Positions 12,426 through 23,881 of a stretch of 64,000 bases of DNA are shown piece after piece. The notes under the pieces were generated by a model, which saw nothing but the letters and a program-made list of their open reading frames with translations, ran no database searches and was not told the DNA's origin. Where the stretch lies: contig NC_044977.1 of NCBI RefSeq assembly GCF_008728515.1, forward strand, positions 191,259,987 through 191,323,986, in the 5' to 3' direction. Source of the DNA: Papio anubis. Lineage: Eukaryota > Chordata > Mammalia > Primates > Cercopithecidae. The stretch's first letter is position 1. The number at the start of each line of letters is the position of its first letter. The position numbers were made by a program, and so were the translations under genes.

Positions 12426-13135
12426 TGTATTAGTCTATTCTTGCATTGCTATAAAGAAATACCTGAGGCCTGGTGCGGTGGCTGACGCCTGTAATCCCAG
12501 CATTTTGGGAGGCAAAGGTGGGCAGATCATGAGGTCGGAAGTTGGAGACCAGCTTGACCAACGTGGTAAAACCTCATTTCTACTAAAAATACAAAAATTA
12601 GCTGGGTGTGGTGGTGCACGCCTGTAATCCCAGCTACTCAGGAGGCTGAGGCAGAAGAATTGCTTGCACCCGGGAGGCAGAGGTCACAGTGAGCCGAGAT
12701 TGTGCCACTGCACTCAGCCTAGGCAACAGAGTGAGACTCCATCTCAAAAAAAAAAAAAAGAAAGTATCTCAGACTGGGTAATTAATAAAGAAAAGAGGTT
12801 TAATTGGCTCATGGTTCTGCAGGCTGTACAGGAAGTGTGACAGTGGCTTTGGGAAGGCCTCAGGAAACCAAATCATGGCAGAAGGCAAAGGGGAAGCAAA
12901 CGCGTCTTGCATGGCCAGAGCAGGAGCCAGGGGCACGGGGAGGAGTTACACACTTTCAAATGAACAGATCTTGTGAGAACTCTATCATCAGAACAGCACC
13001 AAGAGCATGATGCTAAACCATTCATGAGACACCGTCCCCATGATCCAATCACCCCCACACCAGGCCCCACCTCCAGCAATGGGGATTACAGTTTAACATG
13101 AGATTTGGGTGGGGACACAGATCCAAACCACATCA
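12426..13135 (-). mobile_element. THE1-type MaLR solo LTR, interrupted by Alu
   Basis: Read on the minus strand it begins 'tgatgtggtttggatctg' and 'ccccacccaaatctcat', and ends '...gactaatacat', the start and end of a THE1 LTR, with 'gatccaatca' and 'ggcagaaggcaaaggggaag' blocks in between. An Alu splits it at 12468-12765. A non-coding remnant of an ancient ERVL-MaLR element with no internal viral genes here. Confidence 0.85.
12468..12765 (+). mobile_element. AluS-like inside the THE1 LTR
   Basis: Full-length Alu between 'aaagaaatacctgag' and 'aaagtatctcag', an imperfect duplication of the LTR target. Confidence 0.88.
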
Positions 13136-13136
13136 G

Positions 13137-13621
13137 GTGGATTATACATTCTGTCCTACAAATTTAGCAATCTTGTTTTTCAGTAATAAACACAACTGGA
13201 AAATTGGGTTACCTTTACTTGAATAATCAATCTAGCTACGTTAACCTTAATGCAATCACATCAAGAATCAAGAGTCAAGAATCTTTATACTTCAAAATTT
13301 ATTTTCTATCAATAAGTCCTCACCCTCTTATTTAAATATCTTCACATATATTCTAAAGGAGATTGTGTAATTTAAGTGATAGATTGTAAAATTTCAGTCA
13401 TGTGTACTCAGGTTGGGCGTTTATTTATATTCCATAGTTTATCACTAGATATAATCCACTGATTTACCATGGCTAGGAAAGGACTACACATACAGTGGAC
13501 ACTCATTAAAACAGCTGTTGATCTCTACAGTCTCATAGTTGCACATTCCTGGTGATACCTAATATTACCACCTAAACAACAGAAAACTATTCATCGCAAG
13601 ACACCAGATTGAGAGAACTAA
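13137..13621. other. Intronic sequence without recognisable feature
   Basis: AT-rich unique-looking sequence, no exon signal recognised. Confidence 0.45.
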
Positions 13622-13687
13622 AAATCCTGGCCTCAAGTGATCCTCCCACCCTGACCTCCCAAAGTGTTGAGTTTACAAGGGTGAGCC
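13622..13687 (-). mobile_element. Short Alu fragment
   Basis: About 65 bp of antisense left arm ('cctcaagtgatcctcccacc' to 'gtgagcc'). Confidence 0.65.
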
Positions 13688-14101
13688 TTCTTTTCTTTCT
13701 TCTAAGCTACAGGTTTGATCACTCAGTTCCCCTTTTGTTCCCGAGTGTTCGTATTTTGAGTAAATATTTCATATGACTTTATTCTTGGCCCTAGATTTTA
13801 CCACTTTACATTGATTGCATTTGAGTAAGTCTGCTGACAGCTTTGACAGTAAGTCATGTACTTAGCTTCACAAAACTCGTAAGTATGACACTTCCAAGGA
13901 AGTATAAACTAAGACACGCTACAAAAGTTCAAAATATGTTGTGTTTAACAGAATTCAAGGAGAAAGAAATATAAACTACTAAAATTTTTGCAGACTGATT
14001 GGCTTAAATGCTTAAATATTATTTGTCCTATAGCTTAAATCTTGTCATGCAACATATTTAAATATGTCTTTAATGACCCACCTTATAAAAGGATCCTATG
14101 T

Positions 14102-14196
14102 GAGAGAGAGAGGAAGAAAGGAGAAGGAGAAGGAGGAGGAAGAAGAACAGGAAGAAGAGGGAGGGAGGGAGGAAGGAAGTAAGGCAGACAGGCAAA
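14102..14196 (+). repeat. Polypurine GA-rich tract
   Basis: About 90 bp almost purely of A and G (GAGA, GGAGAA, GAAGAA, GGGA units). In ACAP2 RNA it would read as polypyrimidine. Confidence 0.85.
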
Positions 14197-14355
14197 AAAT
14201 GACATTTTCACTTCATAAAAATTTAAATTTCTGTACATGCAATATTAAAAAATGCAGTTAAATAATTTTTAGTAGTGAATGGAAATAAAATTTGGAAACT
14301 AAACTTATGGAAGGAACATTTTGTTATTAAAAAACAAAACAAAACAAAAAAAACA

Positions 14356-14487
14356 AGCCAGGGGTGGTAGCTCCATGTCTGTAATCCCAGCATTTTGGAA
14401 AACTGAAGAGGGAGGATTGTTTGAGCCCAAGAGTTTGAGACCATCCTGGATAACATAGCAAGCCTCCATCTCCACACACAAAAAAGT
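14356..14487 (+). mobile_element. Alu monomer (FLAM-like)
   Basis: Single left arm, diverged, with a short CA/A tail. Confidence 0.75.
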
Positions 14488-14568
14488 TTGAGTTATTTTT
14501 TAAATTAAGAAAAGGAAAAAAAAACATTAAAATACAGTTATAAATGCTCATATTAAAAAACAAGAAAG

Positions 14569-14856
14569 GACTGGGCACAGTGGCTTACACCTGTAATCTC
14601 AACACTTTGAGAAGCCAAGGCAAGTGGATCACTTAAGCTCAGAAGTTTGAGACAAGCCTGGGCAACATGACACAACCCCATCTCTACAAAAAATACAAAA
14701 ATTAGCCAGGCGTGGTGGTGCATGCCTGCAGCCCCAGCTACTTGGGAGGCTGGATCACCTGAGCCTGAAGGTAGACGTTGCAGTGAGATGAGATGATGCC
14801 ACTGCACTCCTGCCTGGACAACAGAGTAAGGCTCTGTCTCAAAAGAAAAAAGAAAG
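14569..14856 (+). mobile_element. AluJ-like, full length
   Basis: Both arms, many substitutions, A/G-mixed tail. Confidence 0.88.
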
Positions 14857-15325
14857 ATAGATCTCAGATCAAAAACCTAACTTTATGATTTAAGGAACTA
14901 GAAAAAGAAGACCAAACCAAACCCAAAGCCAGCAAGTGGAAATAAGGAAAGATTACAGCACATATAAAAGAAACAGAAAATAGAAAAACAACAGAGAAAA
15001 GTCAATGAAACCAAAAACTGGTTCTTAGAAATATCAACAAAATGACAAACCTTTAGCTATACAGAATTTTTTTTAAAGAGAAGACTCAAATTACTAAAAT
15101 CAGAAGTGAAAATGGGGACATTATTACCAATTCCAGAGAAATAAGATTATAAGAGAGTACTATGAGCAAGTACATGCCAACAAACTGGACTACCTAGGCG
15201 AAATGCAAAATTCCCTGAAACACAACTTATCAAGACTTTAGTCTTTTCTCATAAAGAAAGAGAAAATCTGAATAGACCTATAACTAGTAAAGAGACTGAA
15301 TTTGTAATCAAAAATCTCCAAAACA

Positions 15326-15629
15326 GGTCAGGGCATAGTGGCTCATGCCTGTAATCCCAGCACTTTGGGAGCCCAAGGCAGGCAGATTGCTTTCAGCTCG
15401 GAAGTTCGAGACCAGTCTGGGCAACATGACGAAACCCTGTTTCTAGAAAAGATACAAAAATTAGCCGGGCATTGGTGGCTCGCAGCCTGCAGTCACAGCT
15501 ACACGGGAGGCTGAGGCACAAAAATCACTTGAGCCCAAAAAGCAGAAGTTGCAGTGAGCGGAGATTATGCCACTGGACTCCAGCCTGGGTGACAGAGTGA
15601 GATCCTGTCTCAAAAAAAGAAAAAAAAAT
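15326..15629 (+). mobile_element. AluS/J-like inside L1
   Basis: Full-length, both arms with an A/G tail, splitting the L1 ORF2 remnant. Confidence 0.88.
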
Positions 15630-16733
15630 TAAGTCCTAGACCTAATGGCTTCACCGGCAAATTCTATCAAGCATTTAAAGATGAACTTACACCAATCCTT
15701 CTCAAACTTTTCCAAAAAAGTGAAGAGGAGGAAAACTTCCAAACTCATTTTATGCTGCCAGCATTACCCTGATACCAAAGCCAGACACAACTGGAAAACT
15801 ATGGAACAATATCCCTTATGAACACTGAGGCAGAAATCCTCAACAAAGACTAGCAAACTGAATTCTACAGCATAGTAAAAGGATTATACACCATGACCTA
15901 GTAGAATTTATTCCTGGAATGCAAGGATAATTCAACATATGAAGAAAAAACAATGTACTATACCACATAAACAGAATGAAGAGAAAAAAATCCATGATCT
16001 CCATTGATGCAGAAAAATCATATTGACAAAATTCTTTTTTTCATGATAAAAAACACTTAACAAAAAGGAATAAAAGGAAACTGCTTCACCAAAATAAAAG
16101 CCATATACCAAAAAACCACAGTGAACCTCATACTCTACTGAAAGCTTCCCCCATGAGATTAGAAACAAGGCAAGGATACTGCTTTCAACACTTCTATTCA
16201 ACATAGCACTGGAAGTCTTAGTCAGAGTCACTAGGCAAGAAAAAGAAAAACAAAAAGCAATCAAATTGGAAAGGAAGAAGTAAAAGTATTTCTGTTTACA
16301 GACAATATGACCTTATTTTGTATGTAGAAAACCCTAAAGATTCCACAAAGGAACCTGTTAGAATAAATAAATTCATCAAAGTAGCAGGATATAGTCAACA
16401 CACAAAAATTAGTTGCATTTCTATATACACTAAGAATGTACAATTTGAAAAGAAAGTTAAGAAAACAATGCCATTTATAATAGCATCAAAATAGTCAAAA
16501 CACATAGAAAATCACTTAACCAACGAGCTGAGAGGCTTGTACAATAGAAACTATGAGACATACCTAAAAAAAAAAAGAAAGTATAAAAGAAATAAACAAA
16601 TGGAAACATATCCCATGTTAATGAAATGGAAGACTTAATATTGTTAAGATGTCAATTACCCAAAGCCTTCTACAGATTTAATGCAATTCTTGTCAAAATT
16701 ACAATGATGTTTTTTGTAGAAATAGAAAAACCT

Positions 16734-17031
16734 GGCTGGGCACAGTGGCTCACGCCTGTAATCTCAGCACTTTGGGAGGCCGAGGTGGGAGGATCACTTG
16801 AGGTCAGGAGTTTAAGACCAGCCTGGCCAACATGGTGAAACCCCATCTTTACTAAAAATACAAAAATTAGCTGGGTGTGGTGGCGGGCACCTGTAATCCC
16901 AGCTACTCAGGAGGCTAAGGCAAGAGAATTGCTTGAACCTGGGAGGCGGATGTTGCAGTGAACCAAGATTGCACCACTGCACTCCAGCCTGGGCGATAGA
17001 GCGAGTGAGACTCCATCTCAAAAAAAAAAAA
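16734..17031 (+). mobile_element. AluS-like inside L1
   Basis: Full length; flanked by 'aaatagaaaaacct' and 'gaaacagaaaaacct', an imperfect target duplication of the L1 sequence. Confidence 0.9.
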
Positions 17032-17828
17032 GAAACAGAAAAACCTATCCTAAAATTCATATGAAATTTCAAAGGACAATGGATAGCCAAAACAATCCTG
17101 AAAAAGAAAAGTAAAACTGGAGGATTCACACTTTCTGATTTCAAAACTTACCACAAAGTCACAGTAATCAAACAGATTAATACTGTCATAAAGACAGCCA
17201 TGTTGACCTCCAGAATAGAACACAGTCCATAATTAACCCTCATATATATAGTCAAATGATTTTTGTCAAGAGTGTTACTATAATTCAATGGGGAAAAGAT
17301 AGTCCTTTCAACAAATGGTGCTTGTAAAACTGGATATCCACATGCAAAAGAATGAAGACCCTTACCTAACACCACATACAAAAATTAACTCAAAAGAGAT
17401 CCACGACTGAAATGTTAAGATCTAAAACTATAAAACTCTTAGAAGAAAACATAGGTTAAAAGCTTTATGACACTAAATTTGGTAATGATTTCTTGGATAT
17501 GATACCAAAAGCACAGGCAACAAAAGACAATAGACAAACTGCACTTTATGAAACTGAAAAATTCTGTGTATCAAAAGACACAGAGTAAAAAATCCATCCA
17601 CAGAATGGGAGAAAATATTTGCAAACCATCTGGTACGGGATTAATATTCAGACTACACAGAGAACTCCTAAAACTCAACAAGACACAAACAACATGATAC
17701 AAGAATGGGCAAAGGATCTGAATCGACGTTTCTCCAAAGACGATATACAAATGGCCAATCAGCACATGAAAAGAAGGTCAACATAATAATCATTAGGGAA
17801 ATACAAATCGAAACTACAAGATACTACC

Positions 17829-18209
17829 TGCTATGGTTTGAATGTTTGTGTCTCTCCAAAATTCATGTTGAAACTTGATCTCCATTGTCACAGTGTGAAG
17901 AGGTGGGGCCTTTGGGGAAGTGATGAAGACATGAGGGCTCCGCCTTCATGAATGGATTAGGGCTCTTATAAAAGAGGTTGAAGAAAGGGTCCTAATGCTC
18001 CCTTTTTTGCCCTTCCACCTTCTGCCATATGAGGACACATCAACAAGGTGCCATCTTGAAAGCAGAGATAGCTGGCCCTCACCAGACACTAATCTGCTGG
18101 CATCTTTATCTTGGACTTCCCAGCTCCAGAACTGTGAGAAATAAATGTACATTATTTATAAATTATCTAGTCAATGCTATTCTGTCATCGATGCAGGAAC
18201 AGACTAAGA
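17829..18209 (+). mobile_element. Solo MaLR LTR (MST/MLT1-type) inside L1
   Basis: Begins 'tgctatggtttgaatg' and ends 'gaacagactaaga', with 'ggtggggcctttgggg', 'cttataaaagagg', 'cttggacttcccagc' and an 'aataaa' signal at 18140-18145 in the expected order. It divides the L1 at the 'atctcacacccattagg' block. No internal viral genes. Subfamily not fixed. Confidence 0.8.
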
Positions 18210-18881
18210 AGCCATCTCACACCCATTAGGATGGCTATTTAAAAAAGCATAACAAGTATCAATGAGGATGTGGAGTCACTGGATCGCTTGTGCACTGCTG
18301 GTGGGAATGTAAAACGGTACCACTGTTGTTGAAAGCACTACGGCAACACTTCAAAAAATTAAAAAAGAATTACCATGCGATGTAGCTATTTCATTTCTGA
18401 GTATATACTCAAAAAACCCGAAAGCTGGGTATCAAAGAGATATTTGTATACCCATGTTCACAGACGCATTATTCACAATAGATGAAACGTGGAAGCAATT
18501 CAAGTGTCTACCAACAAAAAAATGGATAAGCACAACATGACATATGCATATAATAGAATATGCATCCTTTACACAATATGAATGTACTTAATATCACTGA
18601 GTTGTATACTTAAAAAATGGTCAAGACGGTAAGTTTTATGTTATTTGTATTTAAACACAATTTTTTAAATTGGAAGAAAAAACACATTAAAACAATTTTT
18701 CACATCAAAAGGCACACATTTATTTAGCTATTTCCTTGGTAATCTACAGTATTTTTCCTCTAACTGACATATTCCTAGAACATGCCAATTTCAGACAAAC
18801 AAATTTCTAGATCAAACCATGGAGAGACTTACAGATAATTAACAAAATAAAATAAATATGCAGGATTAAAACACACTGTAA

Positions 18882-19025
18882 GGCCAGGAGTAGTGGCTCA
18901 TGCCTATAATCCCAGCACTTTGGGAGGTCGAGGCAGGAAGATCTCTTGAAGCCAGGAGTTTGAGACTAGCCTGGGCAACAAGCAAGACATTGTCTCTATT
19001 TAGTACTAAGGGGGAAAAAAAAAAA
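18882..19025 (+). mobile_element. Alu left monomer
   Basis: One arm followed by an A-rich run. Confidence 0.75.
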
Positions 19026-19160
19026 CTCACAATGAATGTCAAAAACAAATTGTTCTTAAGCTGGGTCTTGATGACGGTAAAGGATTGTATCATCACTTAC
19101 CACACAGACCTGCCAGCAAAATGCTTAAGAATCTACACTTGGCTAAAAATAAGAACTGGA

Positions 19161-19295
19161 GGCTGGGTGCAGTGGCTCATGCCTATAATGCCAGCACTTT
19201 GGGAAGCCAAGAAAGGAGGATTGCTTGAAGCCAGGAGTTCAAATTCAAGACCAGCCTGGGTCACAGAGTGAGACCCTGTCTCAAAAAGAATTGGC
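19161..19295 (+). mobile_element. Alu with internal deletion
   Basis: Left arm joined directly to 'gggtcacagagtgagaccctgtctc', so most of the right arm is missing. Confidence 0.75.
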
Positions 19296-19396
19296 CTGTT
19301 ACATGAGTAAATTGCAAAAATAAATAAATAAGAAAAATTGGCTCATACTATACTCTATTAGGTAGCATAATTTGTTGCTCAGATTATGAAATGTGA

Positions 19397-19695
19397 GCCA
19401 GGCATGATGACTCACACCTGTAATCCCAGCACTTTCAGAGGCCGAGGTGGGCAGATCACAAGGTCAGGAGTTTGAGACCAGCCTGGCCAACATGGTGAAA
19501 CCCCATCTCTAATAAAAATACAAAAATTAGCTGGGCATGGTGGCAGGCACCTGTAGTCCCAGCTACTCAGGAGGTTGAGGCAGGAAAATTGCTTGAACCC
19601 GGGAGGTGGAGGTTGCAGTGAGCCGAGATGGTGCCACTGTACTCCAGCCCGGGCCACAGAGCAAGACTCTGCCTCAAAAAACAAAATAAAAAATA
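19397..19695 (+). mobile_element. AluS/Y-like with perfect target duplication
   Basis: Full length, flanked by the identical 16-mer agattatgaaatgtga at 19381-19396 and 19696-19711. Confidence 0.92.
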
Positions 19696-19874
19696 AGATT
19701 ATGAAATGTGAAATTTGAAGCAGTAGTTAGTAATAAGCAGAGATTTTAAGCCCTTTTGAGCTATAAGAAGTCTTTGTAAAGTCCATCTTGAAGATAACAA
19801 ATTAAAACCATAACAATTACCTTTGAAATAAGCAGTAATTTAAAAAATAACTTAAATAGTAAAGTAATGTTTTT

Positions 19875-20030
19875 TGTTTCCTCGAAAAAAATCCCTTGAG
19901 CATTTACTGGATGTCACACACTGTACTAGAGACTTAGGAAACAGCGAGCGGTAAAACAAGCCCCTGATCTCATGGCGTCTAAGTGAAGGAAACACAATTA
20001 GTAAACAGATATGAAATACGTATACATGTA
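19875..20030 (-). mobile_element. Antisense L2 fragment
   Basis: 'ttgagcatttactggatgtcacacactg' through 'tcatggcgtctaagtgaagg' and 'gtaaacagata' match the antisense L2 order. Confidence 0.5.
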
Positions 20031-20037
20031 AGGGGTT

Positions 20038-20345
20038 TTTTTTTTTTTTTTTTTTTTTGAGACGGAGTCTCGCTGTGTCCCCCTGGCTGGAGTGCAGTGG
20101 CCGGATCTCAGCTCACTGCAAGCTCCACCTCCCGGGTTCACACCATTCTCCTGCCTCAGCCTCCCGAGTAGCTGGGACTACAGGCGCCCGCCACCTCACC
20201 CGGCTAGTTTTTTTTTTTTGTATTTTTAGTAGAGACGGGGTTTCACCGTGTTAGCCAGGATGGTCTCGATCTCCTGACCTCGTGATCCACCCGTCTCGGC
20301 CTCCCAAAGTGCTGGGATTACAGGCTTGAGCCACCGCGCCCGGCC
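20038..20345 (-). mobile_element. Young AluYR-type element
   Basis: Very low divergence; T22 head; perfect target duplication acatgtaaggggtt at 20024-20037 and 20346-20359. Carries the 'ggcttgag' variant (sense 'caagcc'). Confidence 0.95.
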
Positions 20346-20769
20346 ACATGTAAGGGGTTATAAGTGCTTTTAAGAAAAGCAGGATAAGAGGACACAGAGT
20401 AACAGAAGATTCAATTTTAAATATTTAAGAAAAATTAAAATATTCATGGTTGAAATATACTGAGGAATGAAAAGAAACTACTTCAACAACATAAAGATAC
20501 AGTGATGAAAACAGTTAATTTAATGTGATTTTTGTTATATTAAAATAGTTAAATTTAGACCTTAAGGCATTTAAACTTTGTTCCTTTTGTAAGTAGTTTT
20601 GGTTGAAAGTCTTTGCTTATTTAAAATTGTATTGCTATTGCCGTATTTTCTTTGGTTGAGGGACACCACAGTCTTAATTTCTTATGTCACGACATTCATC
20701 AGTTCATTAGAAAATTATAGTCCACAGACTAAACTGCCTGACATTTATTTTAAAGTAAATACTGCTTAA
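20346..20769. other. Intronic sequence without recognisable feature
   Basis: AT-rich, no clear family or exon. Confidence 0.45.
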
Positions 20770-20925
20770 GACAATGAGAAGCTACAGACTGAGAGAAAGT
20801 ATTTACCAAAAAAAAAATTATATGTATATTTCTGATAAAAGAACTGTTACCCAAAATATACAAAAAACTCTTAAAATTCAACAATAAGAAAACATACAAC
20901 CCAAATAACAACTGGGAAAAAGGGG

Positions 20926-21236
20926 ATCAGACACGATGGCTTATGACTATAATATCAGCACTTTGAGAGACTGAGGCGGGCGTATCACTCGACGTCAGGA
21001 GTTTGAGACCAGCCTGTCCAACACTGTAAAACCCTGTCTCTATGAAAAATACAAAAAATTAGGCAGGTGTGGTGGTGCACCTGCAATCCCAGGTACTCAG
21101 GAGGCTGAGGCACGGAGAATCGCTTGAACCCAGGAGGCGGAGGCTGCAGTGAGCCAAGATCATGCCACTGCACTCCAGTTGGGGCAACAGAGTGAGGATC
21201 TCTGTCTCTCAAAACAAACAAACAAACAAAAAAACC
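20926..21236 (+). mobile_element. AluS-like inside L1
   Basis: Both arms, tail of CAAA units. Confidence 0.85.
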
Positions 21237-21287
21237 CACTGAGCAAAAGACCTGAGCAGACACTTTACTAAAGAAAATCCACAGACA

Positions 21288-21434
21288 AGTCAGGCATGAT
21301 GGTGCACACCTGTAGTCCCGGCTACTCTGGAAGCTGAGGCAAGAAGATAATTTGAGGCCAGGAGTTTGAGGCCGCAATGAGCTATGACTGTATCACTGCA
21401 CTGCAGCCTGGGCAAAAGAATGAGATCCTGCCAA
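21288..21434 (+). mobile_element. Alu monomer at head of GGAA repeat
   Basis: One arm ending 'gcctgggcaaaagaatgagatcctgcc', running into the GGAA tract that evidently grew from its tail. Confidence 0.75.
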
Positions 21435-21435
21435 A

Positions 21436-21600
21436 AGGAAGGAAGGAGGGAAGGAAGGACGGAAGGAAGGAAGGAAGGACAGGAGGAAGGAAGGACAGAA
21501 GGAAGAAAGGACGGAAGGAAGGACGGACGGAAGGAAGGACGGACGGAAGGAAGGAAGGAAGGAAGGAAGGAAGGAAGGAAGGAAGGAAGGAAAGGAGGAG
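21436..21600 (+). repeat. (GGAA)n microsatellite with GGAC interruptions
   Basis: About 165 bp of GGAA units, several as GGAC and with AGGAGG breaks; the last part (21546-21592) is an uninterrupted GGAA run of about a dozen units. It is open in several frames on both strands, which produces artefact ORFs of 79-131 codons. Confidence 0.95.
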
Positions 21601-21847
21601 AAACACAGATGGCAAATAAGTAGGTGAAAAGATACTCCACATAATATGTCATCAGAGAATTACAGATTAAACAAGGAAAAACCACTACACACCTACTAGA
21701 ATGATCAAAATCTAGAACACGGACAATACCAAATGCTGGTGAGGATGTTCAGCAAAAGGAACTCTCTCAGTTTTTGCTGATGGAAAAAAAAAATGGTACA
21801 GCCATTTTGGAAGACTTAAGCAGTTTCCTAAAAAATGAAATACATTC

Positions 21848-22150
21848 TTTTTATTTATTTAATTTATTTTTTTGAGACACAGTCTCGCCCTTTCGCCCAG
21901 GCTGGAGTGCAGTGGTGCAATCTTGTCTCACTGTAACCTCCGCCTCCCTGGTTCACGCCATTCTCCTGCCTCAGCCTCCCGAGTAGCTGGGATTACAGGC
22001 GCCGCCACTACGCCCAGCTAATTTTTTGTATTTTTAGTAGAGACAGGGTTTCACTGTGTTAGCCAGGATGGTCTTGATCTGACCTCGTGATCTGCCCGCC
22101 TCAGCCTCCCAAAGTGCTGGGATTACAGGCGTGAGCCATCGCGCCCGGCC
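21848..22150 (-). mobile_element. AluY/S-like inside L1
   Basis: Full-length antisense copy, ends 'gccatcgcgcccggcc'. Short loss in the left arm ('gatctgacctcgtg'). Confidence 0.9.
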
Positions 22151-22287
22151 CTTTTTTTTTACTTTCTATAGAGACGGGATTTCACTATGTTGTGCAGGCT
22201 GGTCTCGAACTCCTGAGTTGACGTGATCCTCCCACCTCAGCCTCCCGAAGTGCTGGGATTATAGGTATGAGCCGCCACACCCAGCCT
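22151..22287 (-). mobile_element. Alu monomer
   Basis: Antisense left arm directly abutting the preceding Alu, ends 'gccgccacacccagcc'. Confidence 0.8.
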
Positions 22288-22505
22288 ACAAAATACATTC
22301 CTGCCATACATTCCAGCAATCACTCTCCTTGGTATTCACCCAAATGAGTTGAAAACATATCCACACAAAAACCTGTACAAGGATGTTACGCCAGCTTTGG
22401 AAGCAACCAAGATGTCTTTCACTAGGTGAATGGATCAAGTGTGTACATCCAGACAACAGAGTATCATCCAGCACTAAAAAGAAATGAAGAAACCTTAAAT
22501 GCATA

Positions 22506-22738
22506 GGGTTGAGCATCCCTAAATTAAAAATAGAAAATACAAAATGCTACAAAATCTGAGGCTTTTTGAGAAACCACATGACACTGAAAGAAAATAATCA
22601 CTGGAGTATTTCAGATTTCGAATTCATGGATTAGAGATGCTGAACCAGTATAATCCAAATATTCCAGAATCAAAAAAATCTGAAACCCAAAACACCTGTG
22701 GTCCCAAGCATTTCAGATAAAGGATACTTAACCTGTAC
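22506..22738 (+). mobile_element. Tigger-type MITE (MER2-like) in L1
   Basis: Starts 'gggttgagcatcccta' and ends 'aggatacttaacctgta', which are inverted termini, with a TA on each side. The interior has 'aaaatgctacaaaatctgagg' and 'gtcccaagcatttcagat'. A TcMar-Tigger group non-autonomous copy. Confidence 0.8.
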
Positions 22739-23163
22739 TAAGTGAAAGAAGCCAATCTTTAAAAGCTATACACTATATTATTTCAACAACATGACATTCT
22801 AAAAAAAGACAAAACTATGGAGACAGTAAAATGTCAGTAGTTGCTGGGAGTTGGGGTAAAGGGAGGGATGAATCAGTAAAGCCCAAAGAATTTTAAGGCA
22901 GTGAAACTATTCTGCATGATCCTATAACAGTAGCTACACGTCATTATACATTTGTCTAAACATCAAGAATGAATGTTAATGGAAACCACGGACTTTGGGT
23001 GATGATAATGTGTCAAAGCAGACTCACTGCTTGTAACAAATGTACCATTCTGGCACAGGATGTTGATAGTGGGGAAGGTTCTATGTGTCAGAGCAGAGAA
23101 TATAATTCTCTGTACTTTCTGCTCAATTTTGCTGTGAAACTAAAACAGCTCTAAAACATAGTC

Positions 23164-23393
23164 TTTTTTTTTTTTTTGAGATGGAGTCTCGCTCTGTCGC
23201 CAGGCTGGAGTGCAGTGGTGCACTGGCTCACTGCAACCTCTGCCTCTGGGGTTCAAGCGATTTTCCTGCCTTAGCCTCCCAAGTAGCTGGGACTACAGGC
23301 GTGCGCCACAATGCCCAGCTAATTTTTGTGTTTTTAGTAGAGATGGGGTTTCACCATGTTGGCCAGGCTGGTCGCGATCTCCTGACCTCGTCC
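23164..23393 (-). mobile_element. AluS-like, 5' truncated
   Basis: T14 head and right arm present; left arm stops at 'cctgacctcgtcca'. Confidence 0.88.
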
Positions 23394-23881
23394 ATTTTTT
23401 TAAAAAGTAAATATTGCCTTCAGCCAAAAAAGATAAGTTCTTTTTATTAAAGAGAAACCAGATAAACCACTTACTGACATTTGTATCATTTATTTTTAAA
23501 TATTTTCAGATATATGATTTTATTGCATACCATTGACTGGATAAATTTTTGCATGTGCAAAAGATAAAAACTTTATTTAGAAAAAATAAAACATACATGC
23601 AAAATGATAAATGTATTTTCATGAGTCAGTAAATTTTTTAAAATTTCAAGTCATAGAAGGTGAAATTTTAGGATGGAGGAAAAAAGAATGCTAATAAGGT
23701 GAATACAACCCACAAACTGGGAGGTGTGATTTTTATTAACAAAGGATTAGACTGTCTACAAATTCTACAAATCAAAAAGAAATGGACAAACAGGCCAACA
23801 GAAAAATAAGAAAATATAAATAGGCAACTTATAGAAGAGGAAATATGAATGAACAATTAACATGAAAAGATGCTCAACGTC

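Larger units (their letters stand above)
14870..18660 (+). mobile_element. Plus-strand L1 (ORF2 3' part and 3' UTR), broken
   Basis: Reverse-transcriptase-region blocks run in order: 'accaaaaactggttctta' (15010), 'cctaatggcttcaccggcaaattctatca' (15640), 'attcctggaatgcaagg' (15910), 'ttgatgcagaaaa' (16003), then 'ggaggattcacactttctgatttcaaaa' (17119), 'aatggccaatcagcacatgaaaag' (17750) and 'gtgcactgctggtgggaatgtaaa' (18290), ending in the 3' UTR. Stops and frameshifts are many, so no protein is made. Alus at 15326 and 16734 and a MaLR LTR at 17829 sit inside. It is an older L1 (late L1M or early L1P), not an active one. Confidence 0.85.
20770..23162 (+). mobile_element. Plus-strand L1 3' region with nested insertions
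   Basis: L1 blocks in order: 'ttacccaaaatatacaaaaaactcttaaaattcaa' (20845), 'gagcagacactttactaaag' (21254), 'atgctggtgaggatg' (21733), 'gccattttggaagac' (21802), 'accaagatgtctttcactagg' (22408), and a 3' UTR ending near 23160. Interrupted by Alus, a GGAA microsatellite and a Tigger-type MITE. Non-functional. Confidence 0.8.

Noticed and set aside
15932..16264. 110-codon minus-strand ORF
   Set aside because: Antisense of the L1 reverse-transcriptase region; not a gene.
21436..21600. CRISPR-like or satellite array
   Set aside because: Units are 4 bp with no spacers; this is a vertebrate microsatellite.
21290..21685. ORFs of 79-131 codons over the GGAA tract
   Set aside because: Products are EGRK or FLPS repeats, that is, microsatellite translated in several frames.
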